Shown here: positions 19,564 to 31,689 of the stretch, piece by piece | How the letters are laid out: every line of letters starts with the position of its first letter | Position numbering within the stretch: the first letter of the stretch is position 1 | DNA from: Cellulomonas composti | Lineage (GTDB): Bacteria; Actinomycetota; Actinomycetes; Actinomycetales; Cellulomonadaceae | Assembly: GCF_007990245.1 (NCBI RefSeq) | Contig: NZ_BJWG01000004.1 | Location: forward strand, 186,001-250,000 | Reading direction: 5' to 3' | DNA length: 64,000 bases | Notes under the pieces: model-generated | What the model was told of the DNA's origin: nothing | Databases searched by the model: none | What the model saw: the letters and a program-made list of their open reading frames with translations, nothing else | Made by a program: the position numbers and the translations under genes

Positions 19564-21176
19564 CGGTCCTCCTTCGGGGTGGCGGTCGTCCTGGTGGCGG
19601 TGCTCCGGGCGGCGTCGTCGGCCGCGGCGAGCACCGCGCCGGTCCCGACGAGCGAGGCGACGGACTCGAGGTCGGGGGAGAGCTGCCGGTCGGGCCCCGG
19701 TCCCGCGACGCCGTGCGCGCGCAGCAGGTCGCGGACGGCACCCGTCGCGGGGGAGGGCTCGAGCGGTGCGCGCAGGTCCAGCGCGCGGGTCGCCGTGAGC
19801 ACCTCGATCGCAAGCACGCGCGTGAGGGCGTCGACGGCCCGGCGCAGCTTGCGCGCGGCGTGCCAGCCCATCGAGACGTGGTCCTCCTGCATCGCCGACG
19901 ACGGGATCGAGTCGACGCTCGCGGGTACCGCGAGGCGCTTGAGCTCGGAGACCAGCGCCGCCGCCGTGTACTGCGCGATCATCAGCCCGGAGTCGACGCC
20001 CGGGTCGTGCGCGAGGAACGCCGGCAGCCCGTGGCTGCGGGACACGTCGAGGAACCGGTCGGTGCGCCGCTCGGACATGCTCGCGACGTCGGCCACCGCG
20101 ATCGCGAGGAAGTCGAGCACGTACCCGACCGGGGCGCCGTGGAAGTTGCCGTTGGACTCGACCCGCCCGTCGCGCGTCACGACGGGGTTGTCCACGGCGG
20201 CCGCGAGCTCGCGCTCCGCGACCGCACGGGCGTGCGCGGCGGTGTCGCGCGCCGCGCCGTGCACCTGCGGCGCGCAGCGCAGCGAGTACGCGTCCTGCAC
20301 GCGCGTGCACTGCGGCCCGCGGTGGCTCGCCATGATCCCCGAGCCCGCGAGCAGCGCCCGCAGGTGCGTGGCGGACGCGGCCTGGCCCGGGTGCGGCCGC
20401 AGCGCCTGCAGGTCGTCGGCGAACGCGGCGTCCGTGCCGAGCAGGCTCTCGACGCTGAGCGCCGCGGCGACGTCGGCAGTCGCGAGGAGCCGGTCGAGGT
20501 CGTGCAGCGCGAGGACGAGCTGCCCGAGCATCCCGTCGGTCCCGTTGATGAGCGCGAGGCCCTCCTTCTCGGCGAGCACGACCGGCTCGAGGCCGGCCGC
20601 GGCGAGGGCCTGGGCGGCGGGGACGAGCGTGCCCGTCGCGTCGCGGACGTCGCCCTCGCCGATCAGCGCGAGCGCGCAGTGCGCCAGCGGCGCGAGGTCG
20701 CCGGAGCAGCCCAGCGACCCGTACTCGCGCACGACCGGCGTGATGCCGGCGTCGAGCATGGCGGCGTACGCCCGCGCGGTCGCGACCCGGACGCCGGTTC
20801 GGCCGGTCGCGAGCGTGGAGAGGCGCAGCAGCATCAGCGCACGCACCACCTCGCGCTCGACCTCGGCGCCCGTGCCCGCGGCGTGCGAGCGGACCAGGCT
20901 GCGTTGCAGGTCGGCCCGGCGCCCGGCGGGGATGGACCGGGTGGCGAGCGCGCCGAACCCCGTCGAGACGCCGTAGTGGGGCTGCGGGTCCGCGGCCAGC
21001 GCGTCGACCACCGCCCGGCCCGCCGCGATCGCGTCCAGCGCCGCGTCGGACAGCCGCACGCCGGCGCCGTGCCGGGCCACCGCGACGACGTCCTCGACGG
21101 ATACCGCCCCGATGTCGACGACGCGGGCCGGGCGGGCCGTCTCGGCAGGGGTGAGGGATGCCGTGCGCGGGCTCAT
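19560..21176 (-). CDS. hutH: Histidine ammonia-lyase HutH
   Basis: 538 residues from the ATG at 21176, chosen because homologues start close to this point; a longer in-frame GTG lies 39 nt upstream. The MIO cofactor forms from the tripeptide Cys-Ser-Gly (157-159, in [14 protein letters not shown]); actinobacterial histidases use Cys there rather than Ala. Other family blocks: [40 protein letters not shown] and the [13 protein letters not shown] segment. It deaminates histidine to urocanate. First gene of the operon; a palindrome 55-70 bp upstream is the likely regulator site. Confidence 0.96.
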
Positions 21177-21230
21177 CCCGCCATGACACCGCCGGGCGGG
21201 GCACGTGACCCCCACCCGGCGATGGAAACT

Positions 21231-21246
21231 GTCTGGTATCCCAGAC
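21231..21246. promoter_or_regulatory. Candidate HutR (IclR-type) operator upstream of hut operon
   Basis: GTCTGGTATCCCAGAC is a perfect 6-bp inverted repeat (GTCTGG/CCAGAC) around TATC, 55 bp upstream of the hutH ATG. From memory, the HutR regulator of Corynebacterium resistens, an IclR-family protein, binds TCTGwwATwCCAGA; this site agrees at 12 of 14 positions. An IclR-family gene lies at 23342. Binding is inferred, not shown. Confidence 0.65.
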
Positions 21247-21254
21247 GGACGGCG

Positions 21255-22736
21255 TCAGGGCGAGGTGACGAGCTCCTGCTCGAGCTCGAACCCGGCCGCC
21301 TCGACGGTGTCCGTGCTGCTGGACCCCCTGTCGCGGGGGATGAGCAGCACCACCGCTGCGCCGACGGCGGCCGCGACGGCGCCGATGAGGAAGCACAGCC
21401 GGAACGCGTCGTGCGTCGGGATCTCGACCGGACCGAGCGTCATGGTGCGGCTGGTCAGCACGACCGCCATCACGGCGCCGGCGATCGTGGTCCCCACCGA
21501 GCGCATCAGGCTGTTGACGCCGACGCTCGACGCCGCCGCCTCGTCCGGGACGTTGGACAGGATGAGCGTGGGCATCGCGGCGTACCCGATGCCCACGCCC
21601 GCCGAGGCGATGCACGACGCGAGCAGGAGCTCCCACGGCGCGTTCGTCAGGAACACCGCCGTCAGGTAGCCGCCGGCGAGGACGAAGGCGCCGATCGCGA
21701 GCGTGACGCGGGCGCCGAGATCCGTGAGGAGCTTCGCCGACACCGGCGCGAACGCCATCATCATCAGGCCGCCGGGCGCCATCCACAGGCCGGCCTGCAG
21801 GATCGTCTGGCCCAGGCCGTAGCCCGTCGCCGTCGGCATCTGGAGCAGCTGGGGGACCACGATCGACTGCGCCATCATGCCGAAGCCGATGAGCAGGCCG
21901 GCGAGGTTCGTCAGAAGTACGGGTCGCTGCGCCATCGTGCGCAGGTCGACGAGCGGATCGTGATGCCGCAGCTGGTACCAGCCCCAGACCAGCAGCACGA
22001 CGACGCCGCCGCCGATCATGCCGATCGTCGTCGCGGAGCCCCAGCCCCAGTCCTTGCCCTTGGAGATGCCGACGAGCACGCTCACCAGCCCGACCGCGAG
22101 GCCCGCCGCACCGAGCCAGTCGACGCGCCCGGGGTGGGCGTCGTGCACGTGCGGCACGAGCAGCGCGGTGAGCGTGAGCATCACCGCGGCGAGGCCGGCC
22201 GAGATCCAGAACAGCATGTGCCAGTCGTTGTTCTGCGCCACCCACGCGGCCAGGGGGAGCCCCAGCGCGCCGCCGACGCCGAGCGTCGCGGAGACGCCGG
22301 CGACCGCGGTGTTCACGAGGTGACGCGGCGCGATCTCGCGGACGAGCGAGATCGCGACCGGGATGTAGCCCATGGCCATGCCCTGCAGGACCCGCCCCGC
22401 CAGGACGAACCCGAGGCTGTCCGACACCGCGCACACGAGCGAGCCGACGACGAGCAGCGCGGCGGTGCACACGAGGACGGGCTTCTTGCCGTACAGGTCG
22501 GCGAGACGTCCGGCCAGCGGCATCGAGATGGCGCCGCCGAGCAGCGTCGCGGTGAGCACCCACGAGGCGTTGCTCGCCGTGGTGCCCAGTAGCTCCGGCA
22601 GCTCGGACTGGATGGGGATGACGAGCGACTGCATCAGCGCGGCGCACAGGCTCGAGAAGCAGAGGACCGCGATGGCCCAGACCGCTCGGCGGTCGGCGTC
22701 CGCGCGCGGAGCGCGCGCAGGCAGCACGGAGTTCAT
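21255..22736 (-). CDS. MFS transporter, DHA2 (EmrB/QacA) 14-helix type
   Basis: 493 residues with about 14 hydrophobic segments. Motif A appears as [14 protein letters not shown] near residue 75, motif C-like [20 protein letters not shown] near 150, typical of drug:H+ antiporters of the DHA2 group. ATG at 22736 is preceded by AAGGAT. It is divergent from a MarR gene with two palindromes between them, the usual layout of a MarR-controlled efflux pump. Because it lies beside hut, export or import of a histidine-pathway compound is possible but unsupported. Confidence 0.88.
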   Translation of the reverse strand: MNSVLPARAPRADADRRAVWAIAVLCFSSLCAALMQSLVIPIQSELPELLGTTASNASWVLTATLLGGAISMPLAGRLADLYGKKPVLVCTAALLVVGSLVCAVSDSLGFVLAGRVLQGMAMGYIPVAISLVREIAPRHLVNTAVAGVSATLGVGGALGLPLAAWVAQNNDWHMLFWISAGLAAVMLTLTALLVPHVHDAHPGRVDWLGAAGLAVGLVSVLVGISKGKDWGWGSATTIGMIGGGVVVLLVWGWYQLRHHDPLVDLRTMAQRPVLLTNLAGLLIGFGMMAQSIVVPQLLQMPTATGYGLGQTILQAGLWMAPGGLMMMAFAPVSAKLLTDLGARVTLAIGAFVLAGGYLTAVFLTNAPWELLLASCIASAGVGIGYAAMPTLILSNVPDEAAASSVGVNSLMRSVGTTIAGAVMAVVLTSRTMTLGPVEIPTHDAFRLCFLIGAVAAAVGAAVVLLIPRDRGSSSTDTVEAAGFELEQELVTSP

Positions 22737-22762
22737 GAGGATCCTTCGTCGGGAGAGAGCAA

Positions 22763-22797
22763 TGTGTAACTTGCACATCGACTGATGTATATTACAT
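22763..22797. promoter_or_regulatory. Two palindromes between MFS and MarR genes
   Basis: TGTGTAACTTGCACA (22763-22777, 6 of 7 half-site bases symmetric) and ATGTATATTACAT (22785-22797, 5 of 6 symmetric) are AT-rich and centred 21 bp apart, two helical turns. Both lie in the divergent promoter region; TATATT inside the second could be the -10 of the marR promoter. Likely MarR operators controlling both directions. Confidence 0.6.
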
Positions 22798-22838
22798 ATG
22801 TCAGATCCCGACGACGTCAAGCCAGGAGCAAGGTGCCG

Positions 22839-23345
22839 ATGGTCACAGAACCCGCCGGTGGCGCTGCGATGCCGCGCGAGCGCCGCGCCGCCCGGCTGCT
22901 CGGCCTCATCTCGCGCCACCAGCACGTCGCGCGCCAACGCAACCGGCTCAACACCGCCGAGCTGCGGATCCTGTGGCTGCTCACCGACGGTCGCCCGCGG
23001 ACGCTGCGGGTGCTCTCGGAACACCTCGGTCTCGAGCAGTCGACCGTGAACCGGCAGGTCAACGCCGCGATCGACGCGGGGTTGCTCCGGCGCTTCAGTG
23101 CTCCGGGCCACACGGCCAAACTCCTCGAGCCGACGCCGGAGGGCGTCCGCCAGCTCGAGGAGGACATGGCCGGACCGCTCGGCGCGGCCGACCGCGCGCT
23201 GGACGCGATCGGCGAGGACGCCGACCACTTCCTCGACGTGCTCGAGCGGTTCGTGACCGCGTACGGCGCTGAGGTCAATGCGCTGTCGATGGGCGACGGC
23301 GCCGATGCCGACGCCGCTGCAACGATCGAGCGGGAGGCGCCATGA
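22839..23345 (+). CDS. MarR-family transcriptional regulator
   Basis: 168 residues from ATG 22839, preferred over an in-frame ATG at 22785 that lies inside the operator region; AGGAG at 22824-22828 precedes it. The winged helix reads NTAELRILWLLTDGRPRTLRVLSEHLGLEQSTVNRQVNAAIDAGLLRRF (about residues 40-90). A C-terminal helix pair gives the dimer. Divergent from the MFS exporter, it is likely its repressor. It overlaps the following iclR-type gene by 4 bp, so the two regulators are made together. Confidence 0.88.
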   Translation: MVTEPAGGAAMPRERRAARLLGLISRHQHVARQRNRLNTAELRILWLLTDGRPRTLRVLSEHLGLEQSTVNRQVNAAIDAGLLRRFSAPGHTAKLLEPTPEGVRQLEEDMAGPLGAADRALDAIGEDADHFLDVLERFVTAYGAEVNALSMGDGADADAAATIEREAP

Positions 23346-24109
23346 CCGGCAGCGACAGGGTGCCCGCCGCCGACGCGACGCTCCGGGTGCTGCGCTACCT
23401 CTCGCACACCGGCCCGGTGCCCGCCGCGGAGCTGGCGCGCGCGCTCGACCTGCCCCGGTCGACCACGTACCACCTGCTGGCCGTGCTCGCGGGGCACGGT
23501 TTCGTCGTGCACCTGCCCGACGAGCGACGCTACGGACTCGGCGTGAGCGCGTTCGAGCTCGGGTCCGCCTACTCGCGCCAGGCGCCCCTGGCGCGGGCCG
23601 CGCGCGCACCGCTGGCCCGGCTCGTCGACCACGTCGGGCAGAGCGCGCACCTCGCGGTCCTGCACGGGCGGGAGGTGGTCTACGTCGTCGAGGAGCGCGC
23701 CGCGGGGCGGCCGCCGCTGGTCACCGACGTGGGCGTGCGGCTGCCCGCGCACCTGACCGCGAGCGGCCGCGCGATCCTCGCCGGACTGCCGTCGGCGCAG
23801 GTCAGGGCCCTGTTCCCGGACCGTGCCGCGTTCGTCGACCGCACGGGCGTGGGGCCGACGCGCCTGTCCGAGCTGCGCGCGGTGCTCACGGAGGTCCGCC
23901 GTCGCGGCTGGGCGCGCGAGGACGGCGACGTCACCCCGGGCCTCGCGTCGGTGGCCGCCGCGGTGCACGACCACACCGGCTTCCCGGTGGCCGGGCTCGC
24001 CGTGACGTTCGCGCAGGACGACGTCGACCAGGCCGGCGTGGACCGGCTCGCGTCGGCCGCGCTGCGCGCCGCCGACGACCTCACCCGTCGGCTCGGCCCG
24101 CGCTCCTGA
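23342..24109 (+). CDS. IclR-family regulator, candidate HutR
   Basis: 255 residues. N-terminal winged helix: ATLRVLRYLSHTGPVPAAELARALDLPRSTTYHLLAVLAGHGFV (11-55), then the IclR effector domain with HLTASGRAILAGLP and GDVTPGLASVAAAVHDHTGFPVAGLAVTF. It overlaps marR by 4 bp. Histidine operons of corynebacteria are controlled by an IclR protein, HutR (established), and a HutR-like palindrome lies upstream of hutH 2.1 kb away, so this is the best HutR candidate in the window. Regulation of the neighbouring MFS gene is the alternative. Confidence 0.85.
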   Translation: MTGSDRVPAADATLRVLRYLSHTGPVPAAELARALDLPRSTTYHLLAVLAGHGFVVHLPDERRYGLGVSAFELGSAYSRQAPLARAARAPLARLVDHVGQSAHLAVLHGREVVYVVEERAAGRPPLVTDVGVRLPAHLTASGRAILAGLPSAQVRALFPDRAAFVDRTGVGPTRLSELRAVLTEVRRRGWAREDGDVTPGLASVAAAVHDHTGFPVAGLAVTFAQDDVDQAGVDRLASAALRAADDLTRRLGPRS

Positions 24110-24127
24110 CCCGCCCGTCGGCGCGGC

Positions 24128-26264
<2,137 letters not shown>

Positions 26265-26299
26265 GTCTTCGTCGGACTTCTCGGAGCAGGGAAGCAGGC

Positions 26300-27997
26300 T
26301 TATCTCCCCTCGATCAGCCCCCCGGATGTCCCGCTCTGTTCTCCAACGATGGCGACGCGGTCAAGGAACAGGTTGCGCTCCTCGCAACTCGTCTCGGGGA
26401 GAAGCATGCAGGCGTGGCAGGCCGCGAGGTTGAGGCCGTCAGCGCCAGAGGGCCCTGACTCGGCGCACACCGGGTCGGCCGAGCACCAGCGCGCATGGTC
26501 GACGGCCCGCTCGAGGACCTCGGCGAGCCGATCGGAGTCGGCCAAGGTGGCGAGTCCACCAAGGCTTCCGGCCGAGTCCGAGGACGCCGTGTAGATGAGG
26601 AAGCCTCCCTGACCCTCGGCCGCGTAGACCCGCTCGCGGAGCGAGCCAGCGGGATACCCGGCGTCGAGGCTCATCTCCTGGAGCACGAGATGGGCCAGCG
26701 AGTGGAGGGCGACGAAGCGTGCCGAGACTGGGATGGAGGGCGGTCGGTGGTACTCGTCGTCGAGGCGTGTCTGAGCGGCGTGGAGGAGCGCGACACGGTC
26801 GCGGGTAGTCGGCAGACGTTCCCACCGCTGGACGACGTCCTCGTGCAGGCGAAGGAAGACGCCTTCGCCGAGCACCTCGATGGCCGGGAGCCAGCCGACT
26901 CCTTCCTCGGAGAGGGCTGCGACAGACTCGGCACCGGCTTCGACCGGGCTCACGCGTGAGAAGCCGAGCAGGGCACGGACCTCCCGGAGGCGGGAGACCC
27001 TGCTCACCTGCGCAACGAGGTCCGCGACACGGGTCGCGACCTCGACGTCGGCGCACTGGGAGTTGTCCGATCCCGCGACGTCGTTCCCGCGGCAGAGGGC
27101 CTCGTACTCGTCGGCACGAAGCTCGGACTCGGTCGGTTCCACCTGCGCCTGGAGACCCTTCCGGCGGTTCACGAGCGCCAGGACTCCCGCAGCGTCCAGG
27201 CGCAGCTCAGACGCGAGCCTCTCGACCATTGCGCCGAGCTCAGGGCCATCCATGAGCCGGAGCACGTCCCAGTGCTTGTCGACGAAGCGTGCCGTGGGCC
27301 CTGACCACGGCGGGATCGAGATTGCGGAACGGGTGAGTCCGAACCAGACGTTGGACGAGCCGCGCTGCAGCGTGCGCAGCGGTCGGTCACAGGCCTGGTC
27401 ATCGGCGCCGAGCAGCCACGGACGCCGACCGTGGCACCAGGCGACCCCTGTGAGAGCCTGGCGGTCGAACGATCCCTGCATGCTCACGGGGCGTACCCCG
27501 CACGAGCAACTGATCTCGATGTCCGTGAGGGCCGACGACTCGCCGCGTGTACGCAGGAAGAGCTCGTGCGTGTCGCCTTGCGGCTCCTGGTCGCGGTGCA
27601 CCCACCGGAAGTAGGGGAAGTCCTCGATGTGTCCGCGTTCGCAGCACGCGACGAACCGGGAGGGTGTCAGCTCACGGTCGCACGCCCTGCACGTCATCTC
27701 CGAGACAGAGGCGCCGAAGTCACGGGGCATCCCGAGGCGTCGGCAGCCGGGGCAGTAGTGCATGAGGGGGAACCGGGTGACGGGCATGTCCCTGCGGCCC
27801 GTGGCGGGTGGAGCCTTGAACCCCCACACCCGCAGCGATCGTGCGAGTCGCTCCTCGTTGACGTCCTGGGCGCGGTCGGCCTCCCAGGAGTCCAGGCCGC
27901 ACAACATGAAGCTCTGGTCGCCGACGGGGATCAGAGCTCCGACGCCGTATGTCGTCACTAGCTGGCTCTGTCGGGCAGTTCCGAGGTTACTGGCCAC
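26300..27997 (-). CDS. drmB: DISARM anti-phage protein DrmB (DUF1998)
   Basis: 565 residues from GTG 27997 with GGAGGA just upstream; it overlaps drmA by 11 bp. N-terminal zinc-binding clusters: YCPGC, MTCRACDREL, then FVACCERGHIEDFPYFRWVH, a DrmB hallmark. C-terminal DUF1998 region: HSLAHLVLQEMSLDAGYPAGSLRERVY, GGFLIYTASSDSAGSLGGLATL and a Cys-rich end with WCSADPVC and CHACMLLPETSCE. In DISARM, DrmA and DrmB form a complex that recognises incoming phage DNA (established). Codons ending in A or T are frequent here (for example AGT, ACT, CGA, CTA, GGA early on), unlike the flanking genes, a sign of transfer. drmC and the methylase are missing on this side. Confidence 0.88.
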   Translation of the reverse strand: MASNLGTARQSQLVTTYGVGALIPVGDQSFMLCGLDSWEADRAQDVNEERLARSLRVWGFKAPPATGRRDMPVTRFPLMHYCPGCRRLGMPRDFGASVSEMTCRACDRELTPSRFVACCERGHIEDFPYFRWVHRDQEPQGDTHELFLRTRGESSALTDIEISCSCGVRPVSMQGSFDRQALTGVAWCHGRRPWLLGADDQACDRPLRTLQRGSSNVWFGLTRSAISIPPWSGPTARFVDKHWDVLRLMDGPELGAMVERLASELRLDAAGVLALVNRRKGLQAQVEPTESELRADEYEALCRGNDVAGSDNSQCADVEVATRVADLVAQVSRVSRLREVRALLGFSRVSPVEAGAESVAALSEEGVGWLPAIEVLGEGVFLRLHEDVVQRWERLPTTRDRVALLHAAQTRLDDEYHRPPSIPVSARFVALHSLAHLVLQEMSLDAGYPAGSLRERVYAAEGQGGFLIYTASSDSAGSLGGLATLADSDRLAEVLERAVDHARWCSADPVCAESGPSGADGLNLAACHACMLLPETSCEERNLFLDRVAIVGEQSGTSGGLIEGR

Positions 27998-30185
27998 TGT
28001 TCCTCCGCCTTGCGCGCGCGAGGTAGAGCGCACTCTCGCGATCGACGTTCCTCAGGCTCGTCAGGGTCGGCCACGGCGGATCCCCCACAGGGAACGCGTC
28101 AACGAGCGACGGCTCGTCGGCCTCCCACGGGTTTCCGCCGGCGGGGACGAGAAGCGCGCCTCGCGGATCGCGCCACCCGGCGTACTTGCGGATCGCCGAG
28201 TCCGCGGCCGCGTACTCCCATGCCTCACTCAGGTCGTCGAGAGCGGCGGAGACCGATGCCTCGGACTCCGGGGCGACGCTCCTAGCCCTGGCCAGGATCG
28301 CGTCGCGCACGGCGTCGAGCTGCGACGCCCGCGCGGGGACTTCGGCAGCCGAGTCCGCCTCCGCTCCCGGGACCGTGTGACGTGCGATGGCCGTGAGCAC
28401 CCCGTGCAACCCGCGGTCGAGCGCCCGCGGTGCGAACGGTGTGGCACCCGTGGCCTCCACTTGTCGGTAGAGGGCCCGGTGGTAGGACGTGAACGACTCG
28501 TAGTGCGAGAGGTCCCGGGAGCGTGCGGCGTTGTAGAGCGTGACGACGAGGCCGGGATGTCGGCGCCCCACGCGGGACGTCGCCTGGATGTACTCGGCCG
28601 TCGTCTGGGGCTGCCCCATCACTACCATCAGTCCGAGCCGGTCGACGTCGACACCGACCGAGATCATGTTCGTGGCAAGGACCATGTCCGGGCTGGCGGG
28701 GTCGGGGTAGCTCGTTGCGAGTGCGTCGAGCTCGATCGGTATCTCGGTGGACTTCTTGCGCGAGGTGAGTTCACGCGGCTCGACGACGAGTCGAGGTTCG
28801 GCGCCAGTCTGGCGGGCCACGACCATGATCCGGTCGCGGACGTCGTCGATGGCCTGGATGAACGCCGCCCCCAGGACTCGCAGGCTGTTGAAGTAGCCGA
28901 GCAGGGTCCAGTACGCGTCCTTGACCTCGTCGTCCCGGATCGCGGCCCCAGCCTGTAGGAGTGCCGCGTAGGTGCGGATCATCAACGTGGCTGCGCTCGC
29001 GTTCGGGGCCATGACGCCGACGTAGCGTCGCGTACCGCGCTCATGCGGTTCCGAGTCGACGGCGAAGAACGAGTCCGTCGCGTCGATCCCCGGCGGCGGG
29101 AATTGGCTGGCCGTCCGGTCGAACACCGCGTGGACCTGGGCGGCTGCGCGCCTGATCGTCGCCGTCGATGCGACGAGCTTCGGCCTGGCGGCGCCCGTCG
29201 CAAGCAGGTCGACAGCGGTCTCGTAGAGCCCGACCAGGGTTCCGAGCGGTCCACTGATGAGGTGGAGCTCGTCCTGGATGACGAGGTCGGGCGTGTCGAA
29301 CTCGCCGTCGACGGAGAACAACCGTCCGGCGTTCTTCTGCCACGGCAGCATGGCGAACTTGTCGACGGTGCCGATCACGAGGGATGGACGCTCGCGGTAT
29401 ACGTCGGAATCAACGAGGTGTACCGGGAGACCGGAGCGGAACTCGCAGAGCTCGTCGGAGCAGCGCACGACGAGCACGTCGCGGCGGGTGTCGGCGTCGT
29501 AGCACTTCGCCGGCAGGTCCGCGCCGCACCAGGGGCAGCGCAGGAGCTGCCGGGGGTTGCCTTCGTCGGTCTCGCCGAGCTCGCCGGACGATCTGCGCAG
29601 CACCGCGGCTGCGGTCTTCACGTCGTTCGGCGTCGCGCCTTGGCCCAGCCACAAACCGATCGAGATGGGTGCCGCGGTGGGCAGTTCGGCGCGCCGCCAC
29701 TTCTCGAGGGCGCAGATGAGCGTCGACGCTCGTTCGAACTGCTGGAGCGTGAGAAGGCGCAGGGTGTATCGCATGAGGACGCCGACCCCGCCGCCCGCAC
29801 CCGGGCGGCCGCGCAGGCGTCGCAGGGAGAGTGTCAGCGCGATGAGCCCGAGGTACGCCTCGGTCTTCCCTCCTCCGGTCGGGAACCACAGCACGTCGGC
29901 GAGCTCGCGATCGGGCGATTCCGCGTCCGTGAGTCCTTCGAGGTTCAGGAGGATGAACGCCATCTGGAACGGGCGCCAGGCGTGCTCGTCGTCGTTCGGC
30001 CGGTCGGCCTTCGTGTGGATCATCACCTGACGTGCGCGCTGGTCATGCATCGCCGCGTTCATGACGCGGAACGCGCGGGCACACAGTGGGTCCCGGTCGA
30101 GGTGCTCGATGCCGCGGCGCATCCGCAGGGCTGCTGTGCAGAGCTCGTCGGTGCCGTCCTTGGCCGTGTACTCCGACATCCGCAT
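27987..30185 (-). pseudogene. drmA: DISARM helicase DrmA, N-terminal part missing
   Basis: About 732 residues remain from ATG 30185. Superfamily 2 helicase motifs: Walker A FPTGGGKTEAYLGL (101-114), a zinc-binding insert with Cys217/Cys220 and Cys242/Cys247, DEAH-type box VIQDELHL (303-310), VASTATIRRA, and motif VI TSRVGRRHPG. The end matches DrmA (FAPRALDRGLHGVLTAIARH). Full DrmA proteins carry several hundred residues before the point where this one starts; here that part is replaced by the GntR gene on the opposite strand, whose GTG lies 15 bp away. A shorter functional protein from this ATG cannot be excluded, but loss of the N-terminal region and of its promoter suggests a broken gene. 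Confidence 0.78.
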
Positions 30186-30200
30186 GCCGAGCGCGGGCCG

Positions 30201-30875
30201 GTGGGGGCGCCCAGCAAGTCCCAGCAGGCCTACCGCTGGATCAAGGAGCGGATCGCCAACCAGGAGTTCACGCCCGGCTACCGGCTGGTGCTGGGCACGA
30301 TCGCCGCCGAGCTCGACATGAGCGTGGTCCCGGTGCGCGAGGCCGTGCGCCAGCTCGAGGCCGAGGGCCTCGTCACGTTCGAGCGCAACGTCGGCGCGCG
30401 CGTCGCGATGGTCGACGACTCGCAGTACCGGTACGCGATGCAGGCGATCAGCATCGTCGAGAGCGCCGCGACCGCGCTCGCCGCGCGCAACCTCACGGCC
30501 GACGACCTGCTCCGGGCCCGCACCGTCAACGACGTGATGACCGCGGGCCTGAGCCGGTTCGACCCGCGCTCGTTCTCCGCGCTCAACCAGGAGTTCCACC
30601 ACATCCTGTACTCGAAGTGCGCCAACCCGCGGCTGCGCGAGATCGTCGACGCCGAGTGGGCGCGGCTGGGCCACATGCGGGACTCGATCTTCGCGTTCGT
30701 CCCCGGCCGCGCGGCCGAGTCCGTGCGCGAGCACGAGCAGATCCTCGACCTCATCGCCTCCGCCGCACCGCTGAACGAGATCGAGCAGGCCGTCCGTCGC
30801 CATCGCACCGGGACGCTCGCCGCCTACCTCACGCACGAGCACCCCGACGAGACGCTCAGCCTGTCGGCGTTCTAG
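30201..30875 (+). CDS. GntR-family regulator (FCD type) of the hpa operon, start close to a breakpoint
   Basis: 224 residues. Winged helix: YRWIKERIANQEFTPGYRL and VVPVREAVRQLEAEGLV (residues 9-60), then an all-helical FCD effector domain with FSALNQEFHHILYSKCANPRL and the late HEQILDLI and HRTGTLAAYL histidine regions that bind metal/ligand. It begins GTG 30201 with no good ribosome site; the sequence upstream is the truncated drmA, so its native promoter seems to be gone. Spacing of 28 bp to hpaH says it heads the hpaH-hpaI operon. Confidence 0.85.
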   Translation: MGAPSKSQQAYRWIKERIANQEFTPGYRLVLGTIAAELDMSVVPVREAVRQLEAEGLVTFERNVGARVAMVDDSQYRYAMQAISIVESAATALAARNLTADDLLRARTVNDVMTAGLSRFDPRSFSALNQEFHHILYSKCANPRLREIVDAEWARLGHMRDSIFAFVPGRAAESVREHEQILDLIASAAPLNEIEQAVRRHRTGTLAAYLTHEHPDETLSLSAF

Positions 30876-30903
30876 CCGCCGCGCCCGACCCCCAGGAGCC
30901 CAG

Positions 30904-31689
30904 ATGCTGTCCGCCGAGGTGATCAGCGCGCTCGCCGACGAGCTCGCCGGCGCCGAGCGTGCGCGCGCCACCATCCCGCGCATCACGGCGCGCTACCCGG
31001 ACGCGACCGTCGAGGACTCCTACGCCATCCAGAGCGTCTGGCGGGACAAGGCGCTCGCGTCGGGCCGCCGGCTCGTCGGACGCAAGATCGGCCTGACCTC
31101 GCGTGCGATGCAGCAGGCCACCGGCATCACCGAACCGGACTACGGCGTGATGTTCGACGACACGGTGTGGGCCAACGGAGCGGTCATCCCGTTCGACGCG
31201 TACTCCAACGTGCGCATCGAGGTGGAGCTCGCGTTCGTGCTGTCGGCGCCGCTCGAGGGGCCGCATTGCACGCTGTTCGACGTGCTGCGCGCGACCGAGT
31301 ACGTGACGCCCGCGCTCGAGATCCTCAACTCGCACATCGAGCTCGAGGGCCGCACGATCGTCGACACGATCGCGGACAACGCGGCCTACGGCGGCGTGGT
31401 GCTCGGTGGCAGCCCCGCCCGACCCGACGACGTGGACCTGCGCTGGGTGTCCGCGCTGCTGTACCGCAACGAGACGATCGAGGAGACAGGCGTGGCGGCC
31501 GGCGTGCTCAACCACCCCGCCACGGGCGTCGCGTGGCTCGCCAACAAGCTCCACCAGCACGGGGCCCGGCTCGAGGCGGGCGAGACGATCCTCGCGGGCT
31601 CGTTCACCCGGCCCGTGTGGGTGTCGCGCGGTGACAGCGTGCTGTGCGACTACGGGCCCCTGGGCACGATCTCCTGCAGGTTCCTGTGA
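30904..31689 (+). CDS. hpaH: 2-oxo-hept-3-ene-1,7-dioate hydratase HpaH
   Basis: 261 residues, FAH-related hydratase family. Very close in pattern to E. coli HpaH/Hpc[48 protein letters not shown] (metal-binding Glu residues), [22 protein letters not shown] and [20 protein letters not shown]. It hydrates the linear product of homoprotocatechuate meta-cleavage to 4-hydroxy-2-oxoheptane-dioate. AGGAG lies 5 nt before the ATG. It overlaps hpaI by 4 bp. Confidence 0.9.
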   Translation: MLSAEVISALADELAGAERARATIPRITARYPDATVEDSYAIQSVWRDKALASGRRLVGRKIGLTSRAMQQATGITEPDYGVMFDDTVWANGAVIPFDAYSNVRIEVELAFVLSAPLEGPHCTLFDVLRATEYVTPALEILNSHIELEGRTIVDTIADNAAYGGVVLGGSPARPDDVDLRWVSALLYRNETIEETGVAAGVLNHPATGVAWLANKLHQHGARLEAGETILAGSFTRPVWVSRGDSVLCDYGPLGTISCRFL

